From the NCBI GenBank assembly GCA_015680685.1, contig MNCI01001334.1, positions 263,560-327,559 on the forward strand: a stretch of DNA of 64,000 bases, in the 5' to 3' direction. A program made the translations under genes and the position numbers. The notes under the pieces were generated by a model that was not told where the DNA came from, made no database searches, and saw nothing but the letters and a program-made list of their open reading frames with translations. Shown in pieces: positions 24,634 to 36,830 of the stretch. The DNA comes from Gnetum montanum. Lineage: Eukaryota; Streptophyta; Gnetopsida; Gnetales; Gnetaceae. Each line of letters starts with the position of its first letter. Position 1 is the first letter of the stretch.

Positions 24634-25309
24634 ACTTTGAACATGCATGTCAACAAAAATTATATTAAGTGGAACCTGGGTAAAACTAAATAAATAATGC
24701 TAAAATTCTATAAAACACATGCAAATCTAGTGCAATCAAGATCATCCAAGGTCATCAATGAGGAAAGGACAATTTGACAAAGTGTAATAAAGGCCAACAA
24801 ACATCAAGTAAAGGTCAAACTAGGGAAAACATAAGAAATAAGGCTACAAATGGTAAATAGAGAACACAATTTTGCTAGTTTTAGGCCTTCATGGGCTATG
24901 ATGCCAATTTAGACTCTTGGTGAACTATGATGTCAATTTAAGGTCTTAGTAAACCATAGTCACATCATGTCAAATGATGATTAAGGAAGGTCAATACTTA
25001 CTATTTGATATCATTTATAGGCTAAAAAAAGGCAAATAAACCTATAACATGGTAAATAAAGAACACATATGGTTGTATAAAGGCCTTAGAAGGTCAACAA
25101 GGCAACCCAAGTCCAAAAACAAGTCAAAAGATTATGTAATAAGACAAAAATCAAGAAAAATAGGCTATATGTGATATAATTTGGCTAATATAGGTCAAAA
25201 TGATTAGGTTTTTCTAGTTTTAAGCCTTATTAGGCCATGTTTTGAGGCTACAAGGCTATTAGGTGACTTAAGACATCAATCAGTGTTGTTTGGACCTAAA
25301 AATCAAGTG
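24634..25309 (-). other. E3 spacer upstream of RT with boundary repeats
   Basis: Non-coding. It aligns with 8466-9108 in E2 (inverted). At 24870-24970 the plus strand has three or four copies of a motif like CTAGTTTTAGGCC / CAATTTAAGGTC, spaced about 36 bases. Confidence 0.55.
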
Positions 25310-28300
25310 TTTTGAGGCTTCCATGCTAGGCTTAGTGTGGAAATAAGAACCCTCAGCATGGAAACTAAGGTAAATAGGTTTTGGAATGCTGAGAGATCCA
25401 AAATTGAGGTTCCAAAACCTTCCCAAGGTAGCATAGGTTTAGATCCATCAAAATTGGGTACTCTAGAGGTATATCAAGGTCAAAAAGTAGGTTCTGGAGC
25501 CTTCCCCACTATGTCCATGCTAGCCAACATGGAAGAAATGGGGTTCAACATGGAAAACCAAGATTCAAGCCAAAAATGAGATCAAGCATGGTCAAACAAG
25601 TAGCTGGGACCTAGATCTAGAGGTTGTGCATACTCTAGCTTCATTTTAAGGTAATTTGAGCTAATTTTGAGTGTTAACAAGTGTTGAAATGGCTTCCCCC
25701 CACCCCTTTTTTCCATGTTGAGCATAGTATCTTTAGCATGAAAAAATAGGAGAACACTTTTTTTATGAATTAAAAGTAATTTAGGGGTACTTTGACTAGG
25801 TTTCCAAGGCCCTAGGGCTATAGACTTCAATTCAGGATGTTTCTAGCTAATTTTGGGCATGTTTGAAGGGTATTTAAGGGTACTTAAAGACTTTGCTCCT
25901 ATTTTCATGTTGATGGAGTTACTCTAGCATGGAAAATGAGGAAAATGAGGTTTTGAGGTTGAAATATGGTTAGAAAAGTAAAATATTAAGGCTATGAGAT
26001 CTTGGGCTTTTCTAGCATAGATCTTTAGCTTCCAGGAGTGCCATCTTGCCACCAAAAGTGGAAAGTTAGCTTTCCCCCTTTGTTTCCACATAGGGGAAGT
26101 TATTCTAGTGTGGAAGAAGTAAGAATCCTATATCTAGGACAATTCATATCATAATTAATCATGCATGTTACTTTCCAAGGTTACTAAGGCTAAGGGCTAT
26201 GGATCCATGTCAAAATTTAGCAGTTTTGAGTATACCTAAGTGGTTTTTTAGCTTGCACAAATTTTCCATGCTAGATATGGAGAGAACATAATGGAAAACT
26301 AGGGGAAACCATATTTTGACCATCTAGGATCAGTCTTACAAAGTTTAAGGGCTTCAATTGCTACTACCAAGGTTCTAGAGTGTATGAGAGATCATTTAAT
26401 GTCATTCTGAGGTGTTTATGAGTTTCAAGCAAATTCCCACTTGAGTTTCCATGCTAGGGATACTATCTTCAACATGGAAAAAGTGATCCCTAGTGTGTAA
26501 GAACCATGCATCTTATATCTAGATCAATTTTAACATTAATTGACTATGCATGTTAGCCTTTGGGGATATTAGGATCGAGGACTAGGGTTTCATGTTAAGT
26601 TTTTGAAATTTTGCATATTTCTAACAATTTTTTGCGCTTTCCCTATTTTTTCCATGCTAGGACTAGGATGCTCACCATGGAAAACTAGGGGAAATTATTT
26701 TGTAACATTTTGACATTAGTTTCTTAAAGTTTGAAGACTCTAGAGGTTGTCAGCAAGGTCCTAGAGCACATGCAAGTTCAATTAATGTTGTTCTAAGGTA
26801 TTTATGGACTTAAATGAGTCTTTCCCTTAATTTTCATGCTAGGAAGCATGGATGGGGGAATCCCTAGCATGGAGACAACATAAAACTCATATCTAGCCTA
26901 GTTTTGACTTCAATCAACCATGCATGTCAGGCTCTAAGGCTACCAGGATCAAAGGCTAGGGTTTGGAGTCAAAATGATTAGTTTATAGGTTTACCAAGTG
27001 GTTTTTGAGCTTTCCCCTCTTTTTCCATGTTGGGGATAGTGTGCCTAGTGTGGAAAATTAGGAGGAAATAGACTTTTATCCTTTTGCATCAATTTTTTAT
27101 CATGCATGTAGGTCCCTAAGATTACTAGTGAAGATGGTCAATGCTTGGTGTAAAAATTTCACTTTTTTGAAGGTTGATGAGCAGGTTTTGGGCTTCCCCA
27201 CATTTTTACATAGTAGGGCTTCCATGCTTAGGATGAAAAATTATGGTGAAAGCTGTTTGACCATTTTTTATCACTTTTGGTCATGCATGCAGGCTTCTAA
27301 GATTGTTAGTGTCAACTACTAATATCTGATGTTAAATTTTGGCTTTTTCAAAGTTCATTAGATACGTTTTGGACTTCCATCCATTTCCCATGCTAGTGCT
27401 TCCATGAATAACATGAAAAATTGGGAAGAATGGCTTTTTAGCATTTTATGATAATCTGTCTATGCATGAGTGTCCACATAGTTGCTAGCATTGGCGATGA
27501 GTGCCTAGGGTTAAGATCTAGTTGTCTTGAAGGTTATGAGGGGGTTTTCAAGATTTTCCTATTCCATGCAAACTAATAGTGGAAGGCCCATCATGGAAGA
27601 AGTCTCCCTTAGTAAAGAAAGTCCAATCTAGTCCAAAATGATACTCAATCAATCACGCATGTCAACCTCCAGGGTTACCAGTGTCAATGGTCAATCTTGG
27701 ATGTTAATATTCAATAATTTGGATGCTTCTAAGTGCCTCATGCAATCTTCAACCTTTCTTCAATACTAGTCATGGTGGCTCCAGCATGGATGAAAGGCGG
27801 ATGGAAGTTTTGTGCCATATTTGACCACTTTTGGATCTTTTAGAATGTCTAGAAGGTTCTGGTAGTGTCTAGGGTTTACTAGGCATTAAGAAAATGTTAT
27901 TAGGGAATTGATTTAGGTCATTTTTGGCTTCCCCCTATCTATCCATGCTAAGGGTAAGAGGATCAACATGGAAGAAGCCTCCCCCAATGTGGAAAACATC
28001 AAATCCCAATTTTGACTACTTTTGACTAGTTTTGACTAGGTTTGGTGGGGTTCCAAGGTTGTTGGAGATGCTTGGAGGGGTTCTAGATCAAGTGGGGCTA
28101 ATTTTGGAGTCAAAATTGTACTATATGGGTGTTGGGGGGGGGGGGGGGAAAANNNNNNNNNNNNNNNNNNNNNNNNNNNNNNNNNNNNNNNNNNNNNNNT
28201 ACTCCAGCATGAAAACCCATGGTGTCTAGCTTTGTTGATGTCTTCCTCACTTTTGGAAACGTAAGGTTGAAAAAGGTGGGTTTGGGTTACCAAAAAATAG

Positions 28301-28400
28301 TAAAATATTTGTAATTATAATGATTTTGCAAAATATGAGACATGTTTCCATGTTGGGCATGGTACTCCTAGTGTGGATGCATGGGGTTAAGGTTGCCATA
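25310..28400 (-). repeat. E3 tandem array, about 189-bp unit, about 17 copies
   Basis: The CCATGYTRGG ... CYARCATGG landmark recurs near 25313, 25505, 25693, 25895, 26083, 26270, 26446, 26650, 26835, 27022, 27205, 27390, 27565, 27760, 27940, 28150 and 28345, a mean step of about 189. It is the inverted counterpart of the E2 array, at the same distance from the RT frame. One unit is disturbed by a G homopolymer and an assembly gap (28153-28199). Confidence 0.75.
28153..28199. other. Assembly gap (47 N)
   Basis: A run of N directly after a long G homopolymer and AAAA, probably a sequencing failure at the homopolymer. The gap length may be arbitrary. Confidence 0.95.
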
Positions 28401-30799
28401 GATTTTTAAGTGTTAAATTAGAAAAGTGCTCAGCATTGATGCCATTTTTGGTCAAGAGAGAAGGTGCAAGGTGCAAGGTGAGGCCCATAATCTAAAAATT
28501 TAAAATTTTGAAAAGTAAATTTTTTTTCCAACCAAAACCAATGTGGACTAGACATTCCCCCTTTGCACTTTAGTGGACATGGAGTTATGGTGCATTAAAT
28601 TAGCAACTGGGGTTTTAAGATGTGTGTTTAGGTTTTAGATGAGTTTTATATGCCAAATTTTGTAATTTTTAATCACAAATATAATTCTACAATAATATAA
28701 CATTGGAGGAGAGCTCTAGAAGATGTTCTTGTGACAAAAACAACCAAATTTTAGTGTGGAAGACTCCCATCTTCCTCATAGCCAACATTGATCTCCCATC
28801 CTTCTTAGTTTTTAGCCATTCCCTATGTTGATCTTACCATGGTGCCAAAGAAATGAGGGGGAAAAAGCTAAAACCTTGTGATCTAGAAGGTGGATGAATG
28901 TGCCCAAGAGCTAGAAGAAGTACGCAAGCCCATCTTCATTTAAGCTTCTTTTGTTGCTACTCCAATGTAGGTAGTTCTACCTATTTTTACCTTTGTTTCT
29001 TATGGTTTTCCTACTTTTCTGTTTCCTATGTGTTAAGGTTATTTCTCCCAAATATACTCTAGTTAAGGAATTAAAATATAATTCTAATGAAATCTCACCT
29101 CCTATTTTGGTTGTTTCCAAATAGATCCATGGTCATTACCTTGCCTTAGCTTGTGTGTATTCGATTTTGAAAATAGGGCTTGCTGTTTCATGTTTTTTTT
29201 CCAAAATTTTGGAGTGTGGCCATTTTTCTAGATCTTGGATTTAATATTTGTAAAAATTAAATTTTAACAAAATCCTATGCCATTATTTTGGTGTAACTTT
29301 TAATGGGTTTCAATGGTTTTGGTTATTTCAACTGTTTCCATGACTATATGAAATCTAGGTTTTGAGGTTTTAAATGTTATGGAATGAAAAAATAAGTAAT
29401 GTTGTGTATTTTTTCTTTGGAGAACAGCTACATATTTGTGAACTTGAATATTATGGGTTTTAAAGCTTTGTTTATGATTTCTAATAGATGTTATCTTATA
29501 TAATTTGGATTCATAATGATGAAGTTAGGATTGTTTTCTAAACTTTGCGCAGTTAGGTTTTTTGTGCCACTTTTGTAATTTCATGCAATTTTGCAAATGT
29601 TTTTGTAAACCTACGGCAAATTTTTTGTCTATTTTCTAGTATGGTTGAGTAGGCTTTGGCTTTAGCTTTCCAAAAAGTGTGGAATCACTCCAATTGGACT
29701 TAAAACAAATTTTCTACGAATTTTTTACTAAGCATGTGCAATAAGGATGTTTGTGCCATTTCTAGATTATTGTTAAAATTAAAACAATTTACACGAAATT
29801 TTTTTTGAATTATTTCTAAGCATGGGTACATACAGCTCGATTTAAGCTTTCAAATAGTAGTATAATTACCTTGTTTTGAGCTCAAATGAATTTTTGGTGA
29901 ATTTTTTACCAAACCTATGTGAAAAGGGGTAAATGTTGACAACTGCAATTTTGGCTAAAGCTTTTCATGTTTTATGGATATATGGATATATGCTTTTTAT
30001 TTTAATTGTCATGGTTGTAAGGTTCATAATTCCAAGATTCTTTTCATGTTGGAATCATTGAAATCAAATTACAAACAAATTTTTAATGAATTTGTTTTCT
30101 ATGGATGTGTGAATAAGGCAAAATTATGGTCATAGCCCACTACCCATTTGGAAATGAAAGTGGTTGATATGTATAACTTATGTTTTTCTTTTATCAACAT
30201 GTAAAACTAATGCTTAATTTTATTTCTTAAGAAGACTAAAATATTCTTCTATTTCTAACCAACTTTTACTATGGCTACATGGTTTTTTTTCTAAGTTTAT
30301 GATGCTTTTTCTAAATTTATGCATAGTTTAGATTTTTTTTTAATTTATGCATGCTTTGCATAATTTAGATGTTTTTTTCTAAACTTTATGCATAATTTAG
30401 ATGCTTTTTTCTAAACTTATGCATAATTTATATGCTTTTTCTAACTTCATGCATAATTTACACTAAGGCGTAATTTTGGGCTATAAAATTTTGGCTATAT
30501 AGGCTATAAAATATGGTAACAATGCTTTTATGGAATTTCTTAAGCTAATTTAGATAAACATCTTAGAGCTTTTTATAGAGGCTAATTTCACCTCTGACTT
30601 AGGAAGTTTTTTCTAAATTTGTTAAGAAATTCCAATTGGTCATGATGTAAGGTTATGCAAGGTTGTAATATTGTTTTCTCGTGGAATTGCTTAGACTAAT
30701 TTAGAAAAACACCTTAGAGCTTTTTACAAAGGCTAATTTCACCTCCTAATATATTTTTTGTGTAAATTTACTAAGTAATTCTAATAGTTCATAATGTTT
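28401..30799 (-). other. E3 spacer between array and antisense gene
   Basis: AT-rich, stop-dense and without recognisable coding sequence. It resembles 3431-5589 in E2 in inverted orientation. It contains a minisatellite at 30283-30470, listed separately. Confidence 0.55.
30283..30470 (+). repeat. AT-rich minisatellite, about 36-bp unit
   Basis: Four to five diverged copies of a unit with TTTTTCTAAACTTATGCATA followed by ATTTAGATGC. Copies are visible near 30300, 30330, 30375, 30405 and 30435. Confidence 0.65.
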
Positions 30800-33700
30800 T
30801 TTTGCTTTGCTTCATGCAAGGTCTTTTTGAGGCCTATCCTCATCATAGTGAAGTTGGTTTGTCTCTTGTGCTACATTGGTCATCCTAAGACCAACGCCCC
30901 ACCACATGACATGTCTTTTAGGAAGCTTTTGTTGTGGCTTCAACCTAGGGCAAGGGACTTTCTTACCTACCTTCATAGAAACTTTAGTATGATGCTATGG
31001 TCACACTTATCTGTAAATGTAGCTAGGGCTGTTGTGAAGACCTTGTTGCCTCAGGCATCCAACTTGATTGCCAAATACATTTAAAAAGATGCTTCCTAAG
31101 ACCACAAGGGAACCAATAAATTCCATAAGCCCATGTTACCTTATAGGATCTTTATAATGCTAGAGTATAGTTGTTATAATACTAACAATACTTTGATGGT
31201 GGCACATAGAGTCCACAAATTATTCCAGAACCTTCCTAGCACCGTGTATCGCCTATAGGGGTAAACATGGTTATTTAAATGCTTTTATGCTTTTAGCTTG
31301 ATTACCTTCCCTAACTCCATTAGTATTACAACTTCTTGTAGGTACAAGGTCAATTATTAGAGTTTGATTGTCAATGATCAAATCCTGGCAGTGGCTTGAA
31401 CTTCTTTGGACAAATTCACAAAGAGTCCTCAAATTAGAACTACCATGTATCAACAATTAAGAGGGGACTTTGATGAATATGCCACCTAGTCTAACCATGT
31501 ATACAAGAAGTGTAAGGATGATGGGATGATGCATAACTAGTGGGTAGAATGGCATGAATCAAACCCTTGTGGTTGGAACCTCCACACTATAGAAGAAAAG
31601 GAAAGGTAAAAATAAAGGCTATAGTTTCTAGTGTTTTATGGTTCTAAGTGTTCTATTGCTTTTCTTAGTTGTTGAAATTGCTCATCTTGGTGCTAGCCTT
31701 TGGCTATTGCATCATGGGACCTTCCACCTCAACTGATATCATTATACCACTTCCATGTTCATTTCATGAGGATACCCTCATTCTAAAGTTTGATGAGGTG
31801 ACATCAACACATGAGTTACTAAGGGATAGATGCCTAGATACATTCAAGCAAACATCTAGTGTGTAGGTTTACTCAATGTATTCATGGCACCTATCCCTTC
31901 CATTCCTACTATAGAGATGTTGCATGTCATCATCTCCTTCGATGAGAAGGTTGGTCATTTTAGCACCATCATTTGATGTGTGAAGGTGAGCATGGACATA
32001 GATGCTAGTCTCTTTCATGACTTGTTTGATGTCCCTATTGATGGAGAAAAAGTTTCCACTAGGATAGTAAGGGAATCTAGCCATCACGATGAAGTTCTAA
32101 AGTGGCTTGGTGTCAACATGGACCATTCTAAAATTTCAATGGATAGCTTCATGAACTATGATGCAAACAAATCATATCCTTTGTTTAGGTCTTATGCACT
32201 TCCCAAACTGCTATCACAAAATAACGTAATCGACTTAGCATGGGCATGGACCTTTTAGAAGGTCTTGATGGAGGACATCAGATTTGATTGGATGGTTGCT
32301 TTGGCTACTACACTCTACGATAATCCATATGCACTTTGAATTTCTTGCAAGTCATCTAAAGAGGTTTTTGGAGTTTCTATTCATGTACAAGAATGGATGA
32401 TGGGTTTCCCATGACCAAAGACAGCTTTCTAGGCCTTGGATAAAGCACATTTATCCAACAGTAAAGGCCTAGAACCCACTAGAGGGGATGGATGATACAT
32501 TATCCATCACCACTAAGAATCTTGATGTTAGGCAATACGAGTCTCCTAATAGTACTAATGATGATGAGCCTCTCATGTTTATTGCTAGTATCTAGGATGC
32601 TAGATGATGCTATATGGAGCCAAAGAGGTAGCTATGAAGAAATTCAATAGGCCTATGGAGGATGTACCCCTAGCATCAAACTAGCCTACCCCAAAGAAGC
32701 TTAAGTTTAAGCTTAGGCAATCACAAAAAGTTGTTGTAGGTATTCTTTATTTAAATTTGGCTATTTTCATGTTTTAAAGTTTATGGCTACTTTGTGGTTT
32801 CATATGTTAATTGGTTTCTTATGTGCTATGGTTGTAGACAAGCATCAAGATATGTCAACTTAAGCTACTGTGAAGGCAAAACAAAGGCATGCATAAGAGG
32901 CACTCCTAAAGCAACCTATGATTGAAGGATTTTTTGATGCAAGTATAGATGATCTAAATCCTTTGTTTGGTGAGGCAGTACTAGGTACCTCTCCCATCAT
33001 CATCCCAAAGGAGGAAGAGAAGGAGGAGCCAAGTATGCCCATGCCTTAATATTTCTTTTATATCTCATTTCTTATCTTTGGTTGTCATCCTAACCTTTCG
33101 ATGATTGTTATGCTTATAGTAGTTCCTAAACCACTAGCACAAGCTCCCATCCCTACGTTTCATGTGAAACCATGGGTAGAGACTCCAAACAAAGTGGAGT
33201 TCATGAATGGAATGGCTAAGGACATCATCGATTAGTTGCATCAGGTTGCACAAAGATAGGCAAGGATTTTGTTTTACGTGCTTCATTCATAGGATTTGCT
33301 TCTATTATGGAAAACTTAGGTTTTGCATTATGTTTTATGGTTGTATTTTATGCTTGTGTAGTACCTTCTATGGAGTGGGATCCTAGTAGAGACATGAAGA
33401 TAAACTCCTTGCCTAAGCTTCCTTTTGATGTATCTAGTGTACCTGTGAAGTTGTATGAGACTACTACTGATTTAGCAATGTCATGTGCAAAAAATTCATG
33501 GGAGCTAGAAAGGCCCAAAGAATCCCTATCAAAGGAATTTGTGGCCTTAAGGAAAAAAGCTTAAAGAAAAAAATAATTAGAGATCTCCAAGACTGTAAGG
33601 CCTTTGTGGAAGCCCAAGTGGCTAACTTAGAAAAATCATGGACTAAGGAGATCACATGGGCCTGCAACTAGCATGTCATTTAGGACAAAGTAGTGGTCCT

Positions 33701-34170
33701 ACAGGAGATGGTGGAACAATGTGTGTAGATGGACCTCATCTCTTAGAAGGTTGAGAATTGGAAGGATCACTAGGCTTAGTTCCAAGAGTAGGACAAGACA
33801 CAAAAGGTCTACAAGTAGTAGTACAAGGTAGATCATGGGGCCTACCTAAAGTGGCTCAAGGAGGAGTTAGTTAAACAACATAATAGAGAGTTTTTCATCT
33901 AGGGGATCTAAGTGAAGAGTGCTTATCAACTTTTTGAAAGTACTCGCAAGGTGGAGCAATCCCCTACTCTTTAGATTACCATTGTTATAGATGAGACCTC
34001 TACAATTGCTGCAACCTCCTACCTAGACTCCTATAGACATGATCAGCATCCTCTCTAGTGTTGATCTTGGGGATTTTGATTGGGTCAACATGATGAAGGA
34101 CTAGATCGTCCATTATTTAGAGGAAGGTCTTTCCCATCTACCCCCAGAAATAATGGAGCCAAAATATCCA
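30800..34170 (+). pseudogene. E3 antisense multi-exon gene (plus strand, opposite to E3 pol)
   Basis: A decayed gene opposite to E3's pol. Apparent introns with GT-AG ends lie at 31261-31341, 31606-31668, 32740-32837 and 33033-33119. Exon protein blocks match the E4 antisense gene in order: LRPILIIVKL.CLLCY...NAPPHD then RDFLTYLHRNFSMMLWSHLS (phosphatase-like segment), YSCYNTNNTLMVAHRV.KLFQN, the RGDFDEYA exon, IPTIEMLHVIISF.EKVGHF with VSMDIDASLFHDLFDVP, and a Lys/Glu-rich coiled-coil end (KKIIRDLQDCKAFVEAQVANL; LKWLKEELVKQH). Stops and frameshifts abound, so it is not functional here. The start is uncertain; an acceptor-like CAAG near 30820 opens the first exon I can see. Confidence 0.7.
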
Positions 34171-35289
34171 TAGGTTTATGTTTTAGTTTTTGTTTTAAGT
34201 CATAATTCTGGATATAGGTTACTAACTAGCTATATGTTGCTACACTCTAAGTCTCAAGAGATATTGGTGGTCCCAACAATGAGGGTGGGAACGACCCACC
34301 ACTTCCTCCTCTAGATGCTACATAGTAGCCTCCTTTAGTTTGGCTTTTTGGATAATTTCTTTTTGTTTTTATTTTGATGGCTATGATTAGCCAAGACTAT
34401 GTTATAGATGCTTGTTATTTGTTAACATTTTTTCCACATAATGTGTTCATGGCTATGTATGTTATGAACATTTTAACTTTAAATTTTGGTTTTATTTTCG
34501 CTTATGCATCTATAGTAGTAGTGAATGTTGTATATGTTGTAAATGTTGAAAATTGCTATGTTGATGTTTTGGTTATAACATTAAATTGATGTGATAATAA
34601 GCTAAACACAAAGAGATATAATAATAAAATGGATGTTTGCTAGTTTTAGGTCATTGCAGGCATAGGTTATATAGTTTTTCCATTTTAAGGCCATGATGGA
34701 CCATCATGCCAGTTTAATGTCTTAGTATACCATGATGTCAATTTAACGTCTTAGCGAATGAGGATGCCAATTTAAGGACCAAGATGCCAATTTAATGTTG
34801 TAGTGGATGTGGAAGACAATTTAAGGTCATAGTAGATCATAATAATAGTTTAAGGTCTTAGGAGATATGATTTGAAAGAGATGGATATTTATAATGCCTT
34901 TTTGATGTTTATGACATAAGTAAAAATAAAGAAAGGTTGTAGCAAATGAGTAAAAATTTAAATGAACTTAGACTACATGCATAGGCTACATGCATAAAGA
35001 GTGAAACAAAAAATGCATAAATTGAAAAAGAAAAGTAAGGCTACATGGGTATCAGTGCATTTGGTCATAGGGTCATTGGAAGGTTAAGGCAAACTTCACT
35101 TGTGTAGATTCTCCCTAATCTTTGCAAGATTAGGAAGTGAGTAAGGTCTACTTTGCACAAGCCTATATTCACCATCCCCTTCACTTATGATGTAAAAGGG
35201 AGTTCATCCTATGATATATCTTGTTGCTTATATCTATCATCATTTTCCTTCTTGGGTTTTGCTCTTCATGGCTAGAAGCTTCTTTCTAA
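34171..35289 (+). other. E3 spacer between antisense gene and protease scrap, with boundary repeats
   Basis: Mostly non-coding. The open frame at 34374-34589 shows no resemblance to anything. At 34636-34870 there are six or seven copies of a motif like CCAATTTAAGG / AGTTTAATGTC, spaced about 33-36 bases, the counterpart of the array after protease in E4 (48420-48581). Confidence 0.6.
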
Positions 35290-35453
35290 AGCTCTACTTT
35301 AGACCCCTGCTCTATGTCTACATTGTTGATAGCTAGGGAAACTATGTTATCACAATGAATGATGATTTCACCTCCCTCATAAGATAGGTGAATTTGTTGA
35401 TGGATGGGAGATAACACAACTTGTAATTAAGCCAGTCAAGGTCTTCCCAAGGT
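35290..35453 (-). pseudogene. E3 protease-region fragment
   Basis: Minus-strand text (about 35453-35290) reads QVVLSPIHQQIHLSYEGGE and then AINNVDIEQGSKVE. It matches the region just after the protease core in E4 (SPID.EIHLPYEGREV ... NVDTEQGSKV, about 48015-48130). The catalytic DDGA motif itself is not present. This small piece shows that E3 had the same gag-protease / antisense gene / RT order as E4. Confidence 0.65.
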
Positions 35454-35479
35454 TGGGATGCAATTTTGCAGATGTCCTC

Positions 35480-36142
35480 TAAATGAAGCACCTATGTGCT
35501 TGCCAAGAAGATTACCTATTTAATGTTCATCATAACATAAGTGAATCTATCCTCATAGAGCCAAGAGGTAGTTTTATGCTCATGTGCATAGTCCTACTAT
35601 CATTGTATTTTTTCATCCTCTAGGTGCTCATTCTCCCACTACATCTCTTCCTCCTACTCCAGTGCCTACTTATTGATCTCTTCCTACTGGATTTTGGCTT
35701 TTAGCTACCTATAGAGTTCTTCCTAGAAAGTAGCCTTGGTCACCATGCCCTCCATCTCCTTCTACCATAGTAGCTCCTTAACCCTCTCCTAATGATTAAT
35801 ATCCTCTTGTAGCAATTGCCTCTAGAATTCCTCCTCCCTCGCCTACCACTTAGCTCTCCAAATCCACCACTCCTCAATGCATCTTCATAATGCCACCTCC
35901 TCCATAGCTCTTTCCATAATCTAATGTTGGCACTTCTAGTCCTACTACTCCTCTGAGTGTGTCCACAAGGCCACCTCCTCTTTAGCTCTCTCCACCATCT
36001 ATTGTTGGTGCTCTTGGTCCCAATTGGCAAGCAAGTTAGCCTATCCACAAGCATGGACCTCCATTTGTGGCCCAACCTACCATAGCTCCTACCCTAAAAC
36101 ATCAGAGCTAGAGTTATTCACATCCTTAGAAACATTCTCCAC
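35480..36142 (-). pseudogene. Coiled-coil protein fragment, minus strand
   Basis: One minus-strand frame with many TAG breaks encodes a Glu/Lys/Ala-rich heptad-like sequence: MVERAKEEVALWTHSEE, IMERAMEEVAL, LLQEDINH.ERVKELLW, KEMEGMVTKATF, then LEDEKIQ and YEDRFTYVMMNIK. In style and end it resembles the coiled-coil half of E5 ORF2 and of the antisense genes. It lies between the protease scrap and the LINE, so it may mark an insertion or rearrangement that removed E3 gag. Function unknown. Confidence 0.5.
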
Positions 36143-36830
36143 ATGTCATTGTTAGACATAGATTGAGTTGTAGGGCCTAACGAGCTCTTGTGGGACTAGT
36201 ACCAACTATGCATCTCACCACAAAGAAAGAATGGGCCCTAACTGCCTCCCTGGTTACCTCCACTGTAGTGTTGTTAGAAAAAACATAAGAATGTTAACCA
36301 TTCATCTCAAACACAAATACTTCAGAAATGAGAAGTGCACCTCATATAATTTCCACACATTCCTAGACTATATAAAGAAATGCTCTATCAACTCCATAAT
36401 GTCTTACTAAAATGGGGGTAGTGTAGACTTGGGTACCTACCTTCTCATAGTCTATGGCACTAGTGCATGGAAGAAGGCCTTCATATCCTGGAGATGCCTT
36501 CCTATCAACAACACCACTTCCCCCCCCCTTCCCCCACCCCCAACCCAACTTGCACCCCAAGAACCCACACCAATGCCTCCTCAATGAGATCAATCCTTAC
36601 TCCATGGAAAGTAGTAGTCTCCATGTGCTAATTGATGAAAAAATGTGTCATCCAACAAATCAAGGTTCCCAACTAGAATTGGTAGGAAATCAACCTAGTC
36701 CACACATGTAACAAGGACCCACAATTCTGGCATCCCTTGAAATTTAGCACAATAAGGTTTGTAGGTTAGCATAGCCCCCATGCTGATAGTTGCCTCCTTC
36801 CAAAATCTCACACCAATGGTAGCCACCTAC
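36143..36830. other. Unassigned stretch between coiled-coil fragment and LINE
   Basis: No domain recognised on either strand. It contains C-rich homopolymer runs near 36520-36545. It may include the 3' untranslated end of the LINE or the N-terminal part of the coiled-coil ORF. Confidence 0.4.

Larger units (their letters stand above)
10682..35480 (-). mobile_element. E3: Ogre/Tat-like gypsy element, minus strand, host of nested E5
   Basis: Read on the minus strand from right to left, E3 comprises a protease scrap (35290-35453), boundary repeats, an antisense gene (30800-34170, plus), a spacer, a 188-bp array (25310-28400), RT-RNase H-second RNase H (24633 to 22257), E5 (22256-13466), integrase (13465-12380), polypurine tract and 3' LTR (12139-10682). 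No 5' LTR or intact gag was found. The 5' part is lost or displaced near the coiled-coil fragment and LINE at 35.5-41 kb. The far boundary at 35480 is approximate. Confidence 0.75.
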
